The notes: generated by a model not told the origin, from the sequence alone. A stretch of 5,430 bases of DNA from CAZOOA01 sp964581355 (GCA_964581355.1 CAZOOA010000120.1:1-5430), one strand, 5' to 3'. Positions 1 to 5,280 are shown, counted from the stretch's first letter. Made by a program: numbers and translations.

Positions 1-88
1 ACTTAGTGCCTTAGTGGTGTAATATTCTTTTTCTTTTGAACCAGTAAGAGTAAGAGTATTGAACCACAAAGGCACGAAGGACACAAAG
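1..88. repeat. Inverted pair of ACCACGAAG-type dispersed repeats
   Basis: Positions 59-88 carry a copy of the widespread intergenic repeat of the form ttgaaccac-aaag-cacgaaggacac. It matches the inverted copy at 1941-1970 in 26 of 30 bases. Bases 1-18, read as the reverse complement, match 63-80 in 15 of 18 positions, so this is a second, shorter copy in opposite orientation cut by the window edge. Together they could form a long imperfect hairpin with a loop of about 44 bases. Nothing else is recognisable between them. Confidence 0.75.
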
Positions 89-98
89 GGAAGAATTA

Positions 99-165
99 AC
101 AAAGCGGGGTAGGCATATTTTATCTCACCCAAGGCTGTGAGATAAAATAAGCCTTACCGCTTTGT
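99..165. repeat. Long imperfect inverted repeat (about 29-bp arms) downstream of the AlbA_2 gene
   Basis: The left arm 99-128 (acaaagcgg...tttatctcac) and right arm 137-165 (gtgagataaa...ccgctttgt) pair in about 26 positions, with one bulge and three mismatches, around the 8-base loop 129-136. It begins about 104 bases after the stop codon of the AlbA_2 gene. No T-run follows on either strand, so it is not a standard Rho-independent terminator. It could be a processing or 3'-end stabilising hairpin, or a small palindromic mobile element. Confidence 0.75.
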
Positions 166-269
166 CAAAACTTGCCATCACTTCGTGATATAATGCTTCA
201 CTCTCAAGTTGCTTATATATTATTTACCATTCGGTTAATTCCCTGCTTCATCAACATGACGTTCCAGTT
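166..269. other. Remainder of the left intergenic region
   Basis: This AT-rich stretch lies between the long hairpin and the end of the AlbA_2 gene. It contains one small hairpin, atcac-ttc-gtgat at 177-189. I see no gene, promoter or known RNA in it. Confidence 0.5.
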
Positions 270-1652
270 CTAACATATCCAATATCCGCCGGTCTTTGGC
301 GCACCACGGAACTCAATCTGTCTGGCATTCCTAAGTTGCTGTATCCAACGTTCTGCCGTTCTCTTGGGTATACCAAGTGATGCGGCAATTTGAGCGGCTT
401 TTTGACCAGGGTGCTTCTCAATGTGGGCCAGCAGCGAGTTTACTCCGCCACTTACTCCGCCACTTACTCCGCCACTTACTCCGCCACTTATTACCTCAGT
501 ATCAGCCGGGGTAGACGATATCCTCTGTTGCTCATAAGCCAGGGTGACAAGGAAGCCGTCGCCGCTTTCTTCGTAATCGAAGCGCATGGTCGGGTATGCC
601 GCAACCTCGCCGCGAACACGGATGAATCCACTGCCGTATTTTTCGATATCCCGGGTCAGGTAAAAAGCTTCGGCTATCAGGCGGTTCCGAGTCCGGGACT
701 GGTAATCGTCACTTTTCAGCTTTTCAATGGTCAGGTCGCCGTAGAGCCTGCCGGGATTAAAGAAACTGATCGATTGGTCAAATATTTTGACCTGGATATC
801 CACCGGGCTGGTGTAGTCTCGGTGAACCACGGCATTCAAAACCAGTTCACGCAATGCCGGAAGAGGGTACTCGTATATTTCCCGGCGTTCGATCTCACCG
901 GTAATCTCGAAGGCCACCTTCAGGTGCGAATGGATAAAGCGCATCGTCTCTTCCACCACCTGGAAGAGCGTACCGCGTATCATCCGGTCATCGATAATCG
1001 TGGACGGGGTTTTGAAACGGCCGATATGCAAGGCATACGGGGGATCATTCTTGCCGAACAACAACACAGCCGCGTTAGCAGGTGCTCCGTCTTTCAGATA
1101 GCCCAGCTTCCCCAAAACCGTCTGCCAGTCTCCCTCCACCCGGAAGCGGTCGCCTTCTGCCACCCTTTTGAGGAATTTTTCTATTTTGTGTTCGTCGATA
1201 TCTTCAAGGGTTGCTCGGGTGTCCGGGTAGGCATCCCAGGAAAGCTGGAGCGACTGCAAGTGAAGATTGGCGATTTCGGTAAGCGACAAACGGTGATTGC
1301 TGTTGGCCACCCGCTTGAAAAAACGGTCCCGGCACGCCACGGGCTTGACCGGGAATTCGCCGACACGCACGACGGCAATCTGTTTATCCCCTACGGCAAC
1401 CAGTTCGACATCGGGAATGATAGCCGGAGAGGTATTCTGTTTCACCTGGTTGACCCAGCGCTGGATGGTTTCCGGCCCCTGGCGTATCCCGACCACCAGC
1501 CCCGAATCATCGACTCCGACCAGCAGCATGCCGCCTTTGTGGTTGGCAAAGGCGGACAGGGTTTCCACTGCCTCCTTGCCGAAGGAAGCCTTGAAGTCCA
1601 CGACTTCGGACTCACCAGTGGCAATGATATCGGCAAGATCCAATTTCCTCAA
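270..1652 (-). CDS. AlbA_2 (Schlafen-like) / HATPase_c_4 putative transcriptional regulator with winged-helix C-terminus
   Basis: This 460-residue protein has the usual order of the AlbA_2-type regulators often labelled 'RecG-like' or 'ATP-binding transcriptional regulator'. The N-terminal AlbA_2 domain (about 8-125) shows GESEVVDFK (13-21), the AFANHKGG segment (34-41), GVDDSG (46-51) and FFKRVANSN (111-119). A HATPase_c_4 region follows, with RELVLNAVVHRDY (268-280), NPGRL (299-303) and EKYGSGFIRV (337-346). Residues 389-404 are four perfect SGGV units, leading into a winged-helix-like domain (405-460, LGIPKRTAERWIQQL as the helix-turn-helix). The role inferred from the family is a nucleotide-responsive DNA-binding regulator; no target is visible. 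The start is TTG, with an in-frame TAG five codons upstream and no strong ribosome binding site. A second TTG lies three codons in. No ATG exists near the N-terminus, so the exact start is uncertain, although the AlbA_2 domain begins right there. The gene is isolated, with repeat-rich spacers on both sides. Confidence 0.9.
   Translation of the reverse strand: MRKLDLADIIATGESEVVDFKASFGKEAVETLSAFANHKGGMLLVGVDDSGLVVGIRQGPETIQRWVNQVKQNTSPAIIPDVELVAVGDKQIAVVRVGEFPVKPVACRDRFFKRVANSNHRLSLTEIANLHLQSLQLSWDAYPDTRATLEDIDEHKIEKFLKRVAEGDRFRVEGDWQTVLGKLGYLKDGAPANAAVLLFGKNDPPYALHIGRFKTPSTIIDDRMIRGTLFQVVEETMRFIHSHLKVAFEITGEIERREIYEYPLPALRELVLNAVVHRDYTSPVDIQVKIFDQSISFFNPGRLYGDLTIEKLKSDDYQSRTRNRLIAEAFYLTRDIEKYGSGFIRVRGEVAAYPTMRFDYEESGDGFLVTLAYEQQRISSTPADTEVISGGVSGGVSGGVSGGVNSLLAHIEKHPGQKAAQIAASLGIPKRTAERWIQQLRNARQIEFRGAPKTGGYWIC
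440..487. repeat. Four perfect 12-bp tandem repeats (unit ttactccgccac) inside the AlbA_2 gene
   Basis: Units lie at 440-451, 452-463, 464-475 and 476-487 with no mismatch. Read on the minus strand they encode the SGGV linker between the ATPase-like region and the winged helix. Because the unit is a multiple of three, copy-number change would lengthen or shorten the linker without a frameshift. GGV-type linker repeats of this sort recur in other members of this family, from general knowledge. The perfect identity suggests recent expansion by slippage. Confidence 0.95.
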
Positions 1653-1728
1653 TTTTTCACGTACCTATTTATTAAACTAACGCGGGCTGTGCCCGTAACC
1701 CAATACAAAAGAATGCCAAACCATAGCT

Positions 1729-1826
1729 GGGACAGTCCCCGCAACTCACTTTTCGATGTGCCGAAATTGGTCATTGCGAGGGAAAAAAGCATGTATCTGG
1801 AATTAACGCCCACGAGGGACAGTCCC
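1729..1826. repeat. Pair of gggacagtccc palindromes (REP/BIME-like)
   Basis: Identical 11-base palindromes lie at 1729-1739 and 1816-1826, with centres 87 bases apart. Related GC-rich forms occur at 2654-2668 (ggggacaggcgcccc) and at about 2741-2748 (cagtcccc). Such GGGACAGTCCC motifs recur in intergenic DNA of several proteobacterial genomes and resemble REP-type elements. No REP-associated tyrosine transposase is present in the window. Confidence 0.6.
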
Positions 1827-1874
1827 AATGCCCAGCGACCATTTCCGCCTTTGCCTGAAATTTCTTCGGCAAAT

Positions 1875-1917
1875 AAAAAGGCAGCCTTTTTGAAAACCGC
1901 TACCCGGTTTTCAAAAA
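1875..1917 (-). terminator. Overlapping hairpins, terminator-like for the 245-residue ORF
   Basis: A perfect 13-bp stem with a 5-base loop (1887-1899 pairs with 1905-1917) starts 19 bases after the stop codon at 1936. It shares five bases with a second hairpin (aaaaagg-cag-ccttttt, 1875-1891). On the minus strand the second hairpin runs into a T-rich tract (cctttttattt), as expected of an intrinsic terminator. The two stems cannot form fully at the same time. The stems are AT-rich, so efficiency may be modest. Confidence 0.5.
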
Positions 1918-1935
1918 AATACCCTCCTTACTGTT

Positions 1936-2673
1936 TTAAACTTCGTGTCCTTCGCGTCTTCGTGGTTCAAAATTTCTTGTTTTTTTATGACAAGTTTCAA
2001 GAGTAAGCGCCTGAACATTATCCGCGGTCTGCAGGACCGTATCCACAGTCTCTATACCTGACAGGCGATTCACAAAGTCTGAATGCCTGGGGTTGGGAAA
2101 AAAGACAGTAAAACGGATCCGCCTGTGGTTTTCAAAATGCACGGCAAACAACCTTTCAGGACCAGCTTTCCAGCGAAGATAAACCTCTGCCTTCGGGGTC
2201 AGACTGAGTTCTGGCAAAGTGAAAGTTTCCAGGCGGCGGAAAAATACAAGCAGAGCACGCAAGGAGTCCGAAGAGATATCAGCATCCATTCCTTCTTCTT
2301 CCTTGAGCATTCCGCGCAGGCTGTGAAGACGGGCAGTGATCTTGACGCCCTGCTCCATATTGCAGCACTGACCTATTTGGGAAATGAGCTCTGATACTTC
2401 CTGGCTGATCCATTGTCTGTTGAGATCTGAAATCTGGCCCTGAAGCTCCTCCTGGCTGGCATAGTCCCGGAATTGAGATGGTTGTTCAGCTATCACCCGG
2501 GTTTTATTTCTTATCAGTTCATAAAAGAGCCGGCCTACTTTTTCCACTGAAGATTGCTCATCTCCAGTCAGCCACTTTTGTTCATTAAATGTCGCTGTAG
2601 TAGAGACCATAACCTGCAATTCCCGTAACAGTTTAGCCCTTTTTAGGGAAGCAGGGGACAGGCGCCCCGACAC
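1936..2673 (-). CDS. Hypothetical protein of unknown function, C-terminus derived from a dispersed repeat
   Basis: I do not recognise this 245-residue protein. It is probably soluble, with no signal peptide or membrane segment visible. Residues 42-150 are mostly helical and charged (SSVEKVGRLFYELIRNKTR near 41-59; a likely coiled section 74-125). A compact C-terminal region (about 151-222) reads like alternating strands: LSLTPKAEVYLRWK, RLFAVHFENHRRIRFTVFFP, then RLSGIETVDTVLQ. This last pattern is reminiscent of conserved hypothetical proteins, but I cannot name a family. The final 11 residues (FEPRRREGHEV) are encoded by an ACCACGAAG-type repeat that also supplies the stop, so the original C-terminus may have been replaced. 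The listed start is GTG and lies in a GC palindromic motif without a good ribosome binding site. ATG at 2610 (residue 22) is a reasonable alternative. It is not clearly part of an operon: 185 bases separate it from the PIN gene upstream. Confidence 0.6.
   Translation of the reverse strand: MSGRLSPASLKRAKLLRELQVMVSTTATFNEQKWLTGDEQSSVEKVGRLFYELIRNKTRVIAEQPSQFRDYASQEELQGQISDLNRQWISQEVSELISQIGQCCNMEQGVKITARLHSLRGMLKEEEGMDADISSDSLRALLVFFRRLETFTLPELSLTPKAEVYLRWKAGPERLFAVHFENHRRIRFTVFFPNPRHSDFVNRLSGIETVDTVLQTADNVQALTLETCHKKTRNFEPRRREGHEV
1941..1970 (-). repeat. ACCACGAAG-type dispersed repeat forming the 3' end of the hypothetical gene
   Basis: Read on the minus strand, this 30-base segment (ttgaaccacgaagacgcgaa and continuing to gaag) matches 59-88 on the plus strand at 26 of 30 positions. 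It encodes residues 235-244 of the 245-residue ORF, just before its stop. Confidence 0.8.
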
Positions 2674-2858
2674 CCACTCGAGCTAAATTTTTGAAGTTGA
2701 ATGCTTATTTGATTGCCAGGTGGGTGACGGGAGAGCCAGTCCCCATGCTACACTCTTCGGGCGGGGGTACTAGTGCTATGATCTTATCTGGGTACATCGG
2801 GTTCAATTAAGTTTTGAGATAAGCATGCACCCGACCAAGGTTCTCCTCACTCTTCTTC
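2674..2858. other. Intergenic spacer between the PIN gene and the hypothetical gene
   Basis: No gene is visible. The spacer holds one copy of a 48-base repeat (2761-2808). It also holds an 8-base inverted pair, atgcttat (2701-2708) with ataagcat (2819-2826), which brackets about 126 bases, and an inner 7-base pair, cttatct (2783-2789) with agataag (2817-2823). No T-run terminator follows the PIN gene. I see no convincing promoter for the downstream gene. Confidence 0.45.
2761..2808 (+). repeat. 48-base direct repeat, copy 1
   Basis: This segment aligns without gaps to 4767-4814 in 37 of 48 positions, in the same orientation; the best conserved core is tcttatctgggt. It lies just beyond the 3' end of the PIN gene, and the second copy lies just beyond the 5' end of the ATPase gene, so the two copies bracket the three-gene operon exactly. 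Identity of the repeat is unknown. Confidence 0.65.
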
Positions 2859-3413
2859 CTAGGCGCTGCATGCCTGCAGCAGTCGCGGGTGGGTGGTCAA
2901 CACCTCTATTCCGCCTGACTGGAAATCCGAATCATTGGTCAACAGCTTGAAGACGTGTTTTCTGCAAACATCAGCCATAAGGGCATCATTAAAATCAATC
3001 ATTGCGGATTCAAAATCACGAATGGCCTGGACGATATCCAGAGAACTTACGGGAGTGGAGTGAACAGCACACATTCCGATTATGCGCTTGGCAAAAACCG
3101 AGACCGCTGCTGCGACCTCCTGATAATCAGGTGAATTGCGAAAGGATTTGAAATCCGGATAAGTTGTGCTGTATTGTCCTTGCCATTCTATACGACAATA
3201 GCGGTTCACGTATTCGCTCAGGATTATAGGGTCAAGAACAGGTTGTGCACCCTCACGGATCATTCTGCTGAATCCGTTGGAATACTGAACAGCGAAGGAC
3301 GCCTGGCTGCTCATGGGAGCAGGAAACAGGTAGAGCCAGATATTGGCGTCCACAAGCACCTTGTCGCTGCTCTTAAAGGAATAGCTCCTAAAGTCATGCG
3401 CCCTATTCCTCAT
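2859..3413 (-). CDS. PIN-domain protein (VapC-like putative ribonuclease)
   Basis: The 184-residue protein carries a recognisable PIN fold. KVLVDANIWLYLF (18-30) supplies the first acidic residue D22, ILSEYVNRYCR (64-74) supplies E67, and IDFNDALMADVCRKH (139-153) supplies D143. LLTNDSDF (157-164) supplies D161 and D163. These acidic residues match the metal-binding quartet of VapC-type RNases, so catalysis is likely retained. It is longer than typical VapC toxins (about 130-140 residues), with a 17-residue N-terminal extension and a longer middle section (about 75-125). ATG is preceded by gagg six bases upstream, and the start lies inside the STAS gene (11-base overlap, atgaggaatag), implying translational coupling. 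No VapB-like DNA-binding antitoxin is adjacent; its partners appear to be the STAS protein and the ATPase. A role as an RNA-cleaving effector controlled by these two is inferred. Confidence 0.87.
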   Translation of the reverse strand: MRNRAHDFRSYSFKSSDKVLVDANIWLYLFPAPMSSQASFAVQYSNGFSRMIREGAQPVLDPIILSEYVNRYCRIEWQGQYSTTYPDFKSFRNSPDYQEVAAAVSVFAKRIIGMCAVHSTPVSSLDIVQAIRDFESAMIDFNDALMADVCRKHVFKLLTNDSDFQSGGIEVLTTHPRLLQACSA

Positions 3414-3759
3414 CTTCTACCTCTGTCTGCCAGGCCTGATCGAAACTCTGCGGATTGGCATAATATCTCTTGGCGTTATCCACCACGCGCTTGAGCATTT
3501 CCAGGTCATCATCTGCCAATCCCGACACCTGTAAACCAGATTTCAGCTCCTCCTCTTTGAACACGCTATACAGCTGCCCCACTGCCACGTTCAGAAACAA
3601 GGAAATAATGCTCGTGATCTGTTCAAAGGAGATCTTCACCTGCTTACCTTCCTTGAGCAGGGGGACTATCTTTTCAAATACCTTCTGCCCGTCTTCTGCC
3701 GAGATAGCCTGGGGACTCCCGATTATATCCGCAACATTTATCGTGATTTGCTCTTTCAT
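3403..3759 (-). CDS. STAS-like DUF4325 protein
   Basis: This 118-residue protein matches the DUF4325 STAS-like pattern: an N-terminal strand (QITINVADIIG, 4-14), a helix (AEDGQKVFEKIVPLLKEG, 21-38), a strand (QVKISFEQITSI, 40-51), and the signature SLFLNVAVGQLY (53-64). S50 and S53 lie in the loop where classical STAS anti-anti-sigma factors carry the regulatory serine. The last third is acidic and helical and ends in EVEDEE. Small STAS proteins act as phosphorylatable partners of kinase-like ATPases, and the ATPase gene is 18 bases upstream, so this is probably its partner. A good ribosome binding site (ggag, 5 bases before ATG) supports the start. Its end overlaps the PIN gene start. Whether S50 or S53 is phosphorylated cannot be read from sequence. 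Confidence 0.87.
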   Translation of the reverse strand: MKEQITINVADIIGSPQAISAEDGQKVFEKIVPLLKEGKQVKISFEQITSIISLFLNVAVGQLYSVFKEEELKSGLQVSGLADDDLEMLKRVVDNAKRYYANPQSFDQAWQTEVEDEE

Positions 3760-3777
3760 AATATCTCCATAATATCT

Positions 3778-4635
3778 TCAGAATATGTCCGTTGCCTGCA
3801 ATTCGGAGCTTAGACAATATATACAAGGGTCATCGGTATTGATTTCAATATTTGCGCAAGTACCCGGAAAATCATGGTCCATTTTGTCTATGTATTCATC
3901 ATCGTGGGAATACTCATAAAATCCGTGCCTGGAAACAATCTGAACTCTGCCCTGGTTCAACCTGATGAACTCCTTGATCAGCTTCAATCCAAGCCCTCCG
4001 GGCTGATTGCCCGTTTTCGTGGTATGGCCTTCCTGCAAGGCCCATTCTATGGCTTGGCAGGAACTGATCCTGTTATTTTTCAAATACCTTCTGACATTTT
4101 GACGTATTCCGATACCGGCATCGGCAATGGTAAAATCCACCCTGTTTTTTGCCGGAAAAAATTGTCCGCAGGCAAAAATTCCATATTCTGATCGTGAATG
4201 CAATGCAGCGTTTTGAAAAATTTCAAACAGGCTTTGTCGAAATTTCTTTGTCAGACCCGGTGACATTTCCGGGATACCTCTGCCTTGCATGTAACTTTCA
4301 AGATAATCTGCGAATTGTTCGGCAGCGCCGCGTTTGAAGATCTTGAACGGCAGCGTGGTCTGATAAACATCATGCTCTTCAGAGAAGCCAAACCTGCTCA
4401 GAAAATGATTTTTCCTGAGGATTCTCTCGACTCCCGAGCTCATGTTCTTAAGAGAAACGGCATTCAGGCGGTCATAAGCCCGGGCCAGGACAGCATACAT
4501 CGGAGCGGCCATATTGGCTTCAAAAAAGCTGCATTCCGAAAAATCCAGTTCCAGGTGGTCCAGATGAAGCTCTTTTGTCTGCATGAATGGAGGCCACCGC
4601 ATCAAATCCGGTGGATGTGTTGCGTATAGTTCCAA
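3778..4635 (-). CDS. GHKL-family ATP-binding protein with STAS-like N-terminal region
   Basis: This 285-residue cytosolic protein has a C-terminal histidine-kinase-like ATPase domain. The N-box is EIFQNAALHS (138-147; N142 as Mg/ATP ligand), the G1 box DAGIGI (172-177), and the G2 box GGLGLKLI (213-220). There is no DHp helix or phospho-accepting histidine, so it resembles SpoIIAB/RsbW-type serine kinases or other GHKL switches rather than a sensor kinase. Residues about 22-82 (LELDFSECSFFEANMAAPMY, then VSLKNMSSGVERILRKNHF) read like a degenerate STAS domain lacking the classical regulatory serine. The C-terminal tail has a CIYC motif (271-274). It is first in the three-gene operon with STAS and PIN genes. 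The listed start is TTG directly after an in-frame TAA. An ATG in another frame at 4648 (reading MKIT) would join this frame by a one-base shift, and ATG at 4602 (residue 12) is another alternative, so the N-terminus is uncertain. Confidence 0.9.
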   Translation of the reverse strand: MELYATHPPDLMRWPPFMQTKELHLDHLELDFSECSFFEANMAAPMYAVLARAYDRLNAVSLKNMSSGVERILRKNHFLSRFGFSEEHDVYQTTLPFKIFKRGAAEQFADYLESYMQGRGIPEMSPGLTKKFRQSLFEIFQNAALHSRSEYGIFACGQFFPAKNRVDFTIADAGIGIRQNVRRYLKNNRISSCQAIEWALQEGHTTKTGNQPGGLGLKLIKEFIRLNQGRVQIVSRHGFYEYSHDDEYIDKMDHDFPGTCANIEINTDDPCIYCLSSELQATDIF

Positions 4636-4827
4636 TCGTTATCTTCATTTTTTGAAGGCCTCAAGATCCGGTGGCCACACCCCATGTATTGCGACTGACT
4701 GATATAGCTGAATTTGTCTCAAACTCTGGGTTAAGTGTTGATATTAATGGCGACAGCCGCTGCGCGGCGAGGGTGCTGGTGCTGCCCTCTTATCTGGGTG
4801 CCTCGGTTTCAATCTGTGGGAAACTTC
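4636..4827. other. Intergenic region upstream of the ATPase-STAS-PIN operon
   Basis: The 192-base spacer should hold the operon promoter, but I find no convincing -35/-10 pair on the minus strand. It contains a GC hairpin (gccgc-tgc-gcggc, 4756-4768) immediately before and into the second copy of the 48-base repeat. A short plus-strand frame crosses it, but it resembles no protein that I know. Confidence 0.45.
4767..4814 (+). repeat. 48-base direct repeat, copy 2
   Basis: This is the same-orientation partner of 2761-2808 (37 of 48 identical). It lies between the ATPase start and the stop of the GxxExxY gene. Its left edge overlaps the 4756-4768 hairpin. Six of the eleven differences between the copies fall at the third position of one plus-strand frame, a weak hint that the repeat could be a remnant of coding sequence. 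Confidence 0.65.
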
Positions 4828-5196
4828 TTACAACACCATGCGCTTGTATTCAAGCTTGGGATAGTGTCCAAAATTGACCAGCAGTCCGGTCTTATAACCA
4901 GAACCATGGAGATAATTCAAAAGCTGGGCATGATGATCTTCGGTTAAATTGCTGACAGCCTTGATTTCCAGGAGGATATCCCCGTAGCATACAAAATCCG
5001 GAGTATAGGTCTGTTTGAGTTCTTGATCCCTGTATGCAAGCTTCAGCTCTTTCTGGGCTTCAAAGGGGATATTTCGATATGTAAACTCAATCTCCAGGCA
5101 TTCCTGGTAAACTGCTTCCAGGAACCCGCAGCCCATGCGGTTGTATACTTCGAAGCAGGCGCCTATGATAGCGTAGGTTCTTTGGTCTTTTTGCAT
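4828..5196 (-). CDS. GxxExxY protein (PD-(D/E)XK nuclease-like)
   Basis: The 122-residue protein is a full-length member of the GxxExxY family: the naming motif is G24-F-L-E27-A-V-Y30. YTPDFVCYGDILLEIKA (64-80) gives the D67, E77, K79 arrangement of the PD-(D/E)XK nuclease superfamily. HAQLLNYL (89-96) supplies the following glutamine helix, and the ending LEYKRMVL is typical. The biochemical role of the family is not established; a nuclease-like fold is inferred. ATG at 5196 is preceded only by a weak aaga-type ribosome binding site. It is a single gene with repeat-dense DNA upstream and a 192-base repeat-bearing gap before the ATPase operon, so co-transcription with that operon is possible but unproven. 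Confidence 0.95.
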   Translation of the reverse strand: MQKDQRTYAIIGACFEVYNRMGCGFLEAVYQECLEIEFTYRNIPFEAQKELKLAYRDQELKQTYTPDFVCYGDILLEIKAVSNLTEDHHAQLLNYLHGSGYKTGLLVNFGHYPKLEYKRMVL

Positions 5197-5224
5197 GCTA
5201 ATTCTTGAGATTATTTATATTTGG

Positions 5225-5280
5225 CCCGCAGATGAAGAGTAAGATTTTTGCCCACAGATCACACAGATTGACACAGATAT
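5225..5280. repeat. CACAGATT-type short tandem repeat upstream of the GxxExxY gene
   Basis: Three 10-base units (cccacagatc, acacagattg, acacagatat) run from 5251 to 5280. A diverged copy of the first unit (cccgcagatg) lies at 5225-5234. This is a widespread intergenic repeat type of environmental bacteria. It lies in the 5' region of the GxxExxY gene. Confidence 0.75.

Larger units (their letters stand above)
1653..1935. other. Intergenic region upstream of the AlbA_2 gene with REP-like palindromes
   Basis: This 283-base spacer has no credible gene. It contains a small perfect hairpin (cgggc-tgt-gcccg, 1683-1695), two copies of the palindrome gggacagtccc and a pair of overlapping hairpins at its right side. 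A very weak minus-strand promoter candidate (ttacgg, 17 bases, ttaata) spans the 1683-1695 hairpin just upstream of the AlbA_2 start, so that palindrome could be an operator; this is speculative. Confidence 0.4.

Noticed and set aside
440..487. CRISPR-like array
   Set aside because: The repeats are 12-bp, directly abutting without spacers, and in frame within a coding gene.
390..2006. 538-codon plus-strand open frame, longer than the AlbA_2 gene it overlaps
   Set aside because: It is antisense to a gene with clear domain motifs, its translation has no recognisable domain, and it runs on through repeat-filled spacer. It is a shadow frame.
2859..3413. Classical VapBC toxin-antitoxin pair
   Set aside because: The gene before the PIN gene is a STAS-like protein with no ribbon-helix-helix, AbrB or other DNA-binding antitoxin motif, so the VapBC label does not fit.
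3174..3494. Plus-strand frame opposite the PIN and STAS genes
   Set aside because: It is antisense to two overlapping genes with clear domains and shows no motif of its own.
3778..4635. Two-component sensor histidine kinase
   Set aside because: The protein has no DHp domain or phospho-accepting histidine and no membrane segments, and no response regulator is nearby.
2674..4830. Integron attC sites flanking the operon
   Set aside because: Isolated GTTRRRY-like matches occur (2696, 4731), but no matching RYYYAAC lies at a suitable distance to make a paired attC structure, and there is no integrase.
4671..4877. 68-residue plus-strand frame from GTG across the operon upstream spacer
   Set aside because: It overlaps the 3' end of the GxxExxY gene, resembles no protein that I know, and the similar segment in repeat copy 1 has an in-frame stop. 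At most it is a degenerate coding remnant.
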